From: Bacteroidetes bacterium UBA7688
Lineage (GTDB): Bacteria; Bacteroidota; Bacteroidia; Chitinophagales; Chitinophagaceae
Length of the DNA: 6,865 bases
Direction: 5' to 3'
Assembly (NCBI GenBank): GCA_002482815.1
Contig: DLGS01000317.1
Span: forward strand, 1-6,865
The position numbers and the translations under genes are program-made. Below are positions 5,959 to 6,865 of the stretch, in pieces. Every line of letters starts with the position of its first letter. Positions within the stretch are counted from its first letter, which is position 1. A model generated the notes under the pieces. That model was not told the DNA's origin and searched no databases. It worked only from the letters and a program-made list of their open reading frames with translations.

Positions 5959-6861
5959 ATGAAAAGATCATATATAACAATGGGGTTACTTAGTTTTCTA
6001 CTTTTTTCTTGTCAAAGTGAAAACGAAAACCAAGGCAAAAGTTCAGGTATAACCTCAGAGAAAAAGCCAGGGAAACAATTGAACATTTCCATCTTATGGG
6101 ATTTGTCTGATCGTATAGACCCAGGCAAACATAAGGAGCTGCCAAGCCATTCAGAAAGGGATATTGCCATATTGAAATACTTCGCTGATTACTTTAAAGC
6201 AGACATGGATAAAAAGGGTGCCTACTTTTCAAAAGGAAAACTGAAAGTGTTTTTTTCACCCAATCCTACCGACAGAAATATTAATGCACTTGCATCCCAA
6301 TTGGCAGTTGACTTATCGGCAAAAGATATAAAAGAGAAGAAGTTGGTCTACGATAATATTTCCAGCACTTTTCAGCAGACAGGGCAAAAAATTGCGGAAA
6401 CAAGTATTCAAACGTCGAACTGGCAGGGAGCAGACATCTACCGGTTTTTTAAAAATAATGTTGTAGACTATTGTGTAACCAAAGACTCCAATTACAAAAA
6501 TATTTTGGTGGTAATCACAGATGGATACGTTTATGATAAAAACTCAATAGGTAAAAAAGGAAACAGAAGCGAATATATTTTGCCGAGCCTGTTTAGTTCT
6601 TTAGGTCTGAGAGACAATCAGAATCTTCAATCAGTCTTTAAAGCAAAAAACTGCGGATTGATTGCTACCCGGGATGATCTGGATAAACTCGAAATTTTGG
6701 TACTTGAGGTTAACTCTGAAGAAAACCACAAGAACGATGAAGATATCATCAAGCTCTATTTACAAAAATGGTTTACTGACATGAAGGTCAAACACTTCGA
6801 AATCTACAATACAGATCTTCCTGAAAATGTAGAAAAGCATATAGCTGACTTTATGAACTAA
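5959..6861 (+). CDS. Lipoprotein with vWA-like domain and degenerate MIDAS
   Basis: The 300-residue protein begins with a type II signal peptide: Lys-Arg, a hydrophobic core (about 5-16), then the lipobox LFSC with Cys18 as the lipidated residue. Acidic and polar residues follow (QSENENQ), so surface export in the Bacteroidota manner is possible. The mature part has features of a von Willebrand A fold. The first strand runs ISILWDLSDR with Asp48 and Ser50 of the metal site, but Arg52 replaces the last Ser of the DxSxS motif. A later strand, ILVVITDGY, supplies Asp188. A helix around GADIYRFFKNN (157-167) lies between them. vWA domains bind protein partners through a bound metal, so this is probably the extracytoplasmic partner of the membrane protein encoded just upstream. 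It ends 4 bases from the window edge, so further operon genes may follow. Confidence 0.82.
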   Translation: MKRSYITMGLLSFLLFSCQSENENQGKSSGITSEKKPGKQLNISILWDLSDRIDPGKHKELPSHSERDIAILKYFADYFKADMDKKGAYFSKGKLKVFFSPNPTDRNINALASQLAVDLSAKDIKEKKLVYDNISSTFQQTGQKIAETSIQTSNWQGADIYRFFKNNVVDYCVTKDSNYKNILVVITDGYVYDKNSIGKKGNRSEYILPSLFSSLGLRDNQNLQSVFKAKNCGLIATRDDLDKLEILVLEVNSEENHKNDEDIIKLYLQKWFTDMKVKHFEIYNTDLPENVEKHIADFMN

Positions 6862-6865
6862 AGAC

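Noticed and set aside
1..6865. CRISPR array, tRNA, transposon ends or att sites
   Set aside because: No spaced direct repeats, cloverleaf sequence, terminal inverted repeats or transposase/integrase reading frame were recognised.

Overview
All convincing genes in this window lie on the plus strand. The AT-rich sequence (roughly 38-40% GC by eye), TAA/TAG stops, AT-rich leaders without strong Shine-Dalgarno sites, and a 7TM / HisKA_3 kinase / LuxR-type regulator triplet all suggest a member of the Bacteroidota, probably Chitinophagia or Sphingobacteriia. I see no tRNA, rRNA, CRISPR array or insertion sequence.

Left part (1-2177): a short open frame ending at 99 looks like the 3' end of an upstream gene. 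A three-gene signalling operon follows: a small 7-helix membrane protein, a short histidine kinase with one membrane helix and no sensory domain, and a REC-HTH(LuxR) response regulator. The genes overlap by 19 and 4 bases. The 7TM protein is probably the sensing partner of the kinase.

Middle (2178-2562): two small frames, 2271-2387 and 2388-2552, sit in the same reading frame and are separated by a single TAA. Together they read like one 93-residue protein (membrane anchor plus a conserved-looking tail) split by a nonsense codon.

Right part (2563-6861): the interesting region, five genes that together look like an undescribed conflict or stress module. (i) A TIR protein with the putative NADase glutamate, a membrane helix, and a C-terminal Cys-rich domain resembling DUF3761 that would lie outside the inner membrane. 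(ii) A 256-residue soluble beta-rich protein whose order of elements and one core motif recall the gasdermin pore-forming domain. (iii) A small TerB-like protein with duplicated acidic metal-binding motifs. (iv) A four-helix membrane protein with long cytoplasmic coiled coils. (v) A lipoprotein with a vWA-like fold and an incomplete MIDAS. Genes iii-v are separated by 1 and 2 bases and are almost certainly one operon.

A working model, which is inference only: the TerB/4TM/vWA trio forms an envelope-spanning assembly, with metal-binding TerB inside, a coiled-coil membrane scaffold, and vWA outside. The TIR protein is a membrane-tethered NAD-consuming or signal-making effector that reads an extracytoplasmic cue, and the gasdermin-like protein is a candidate membrane-damaging effector. 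Two T8 tracts in the TIR gene suggest it could be switched or trimmed by slippage.
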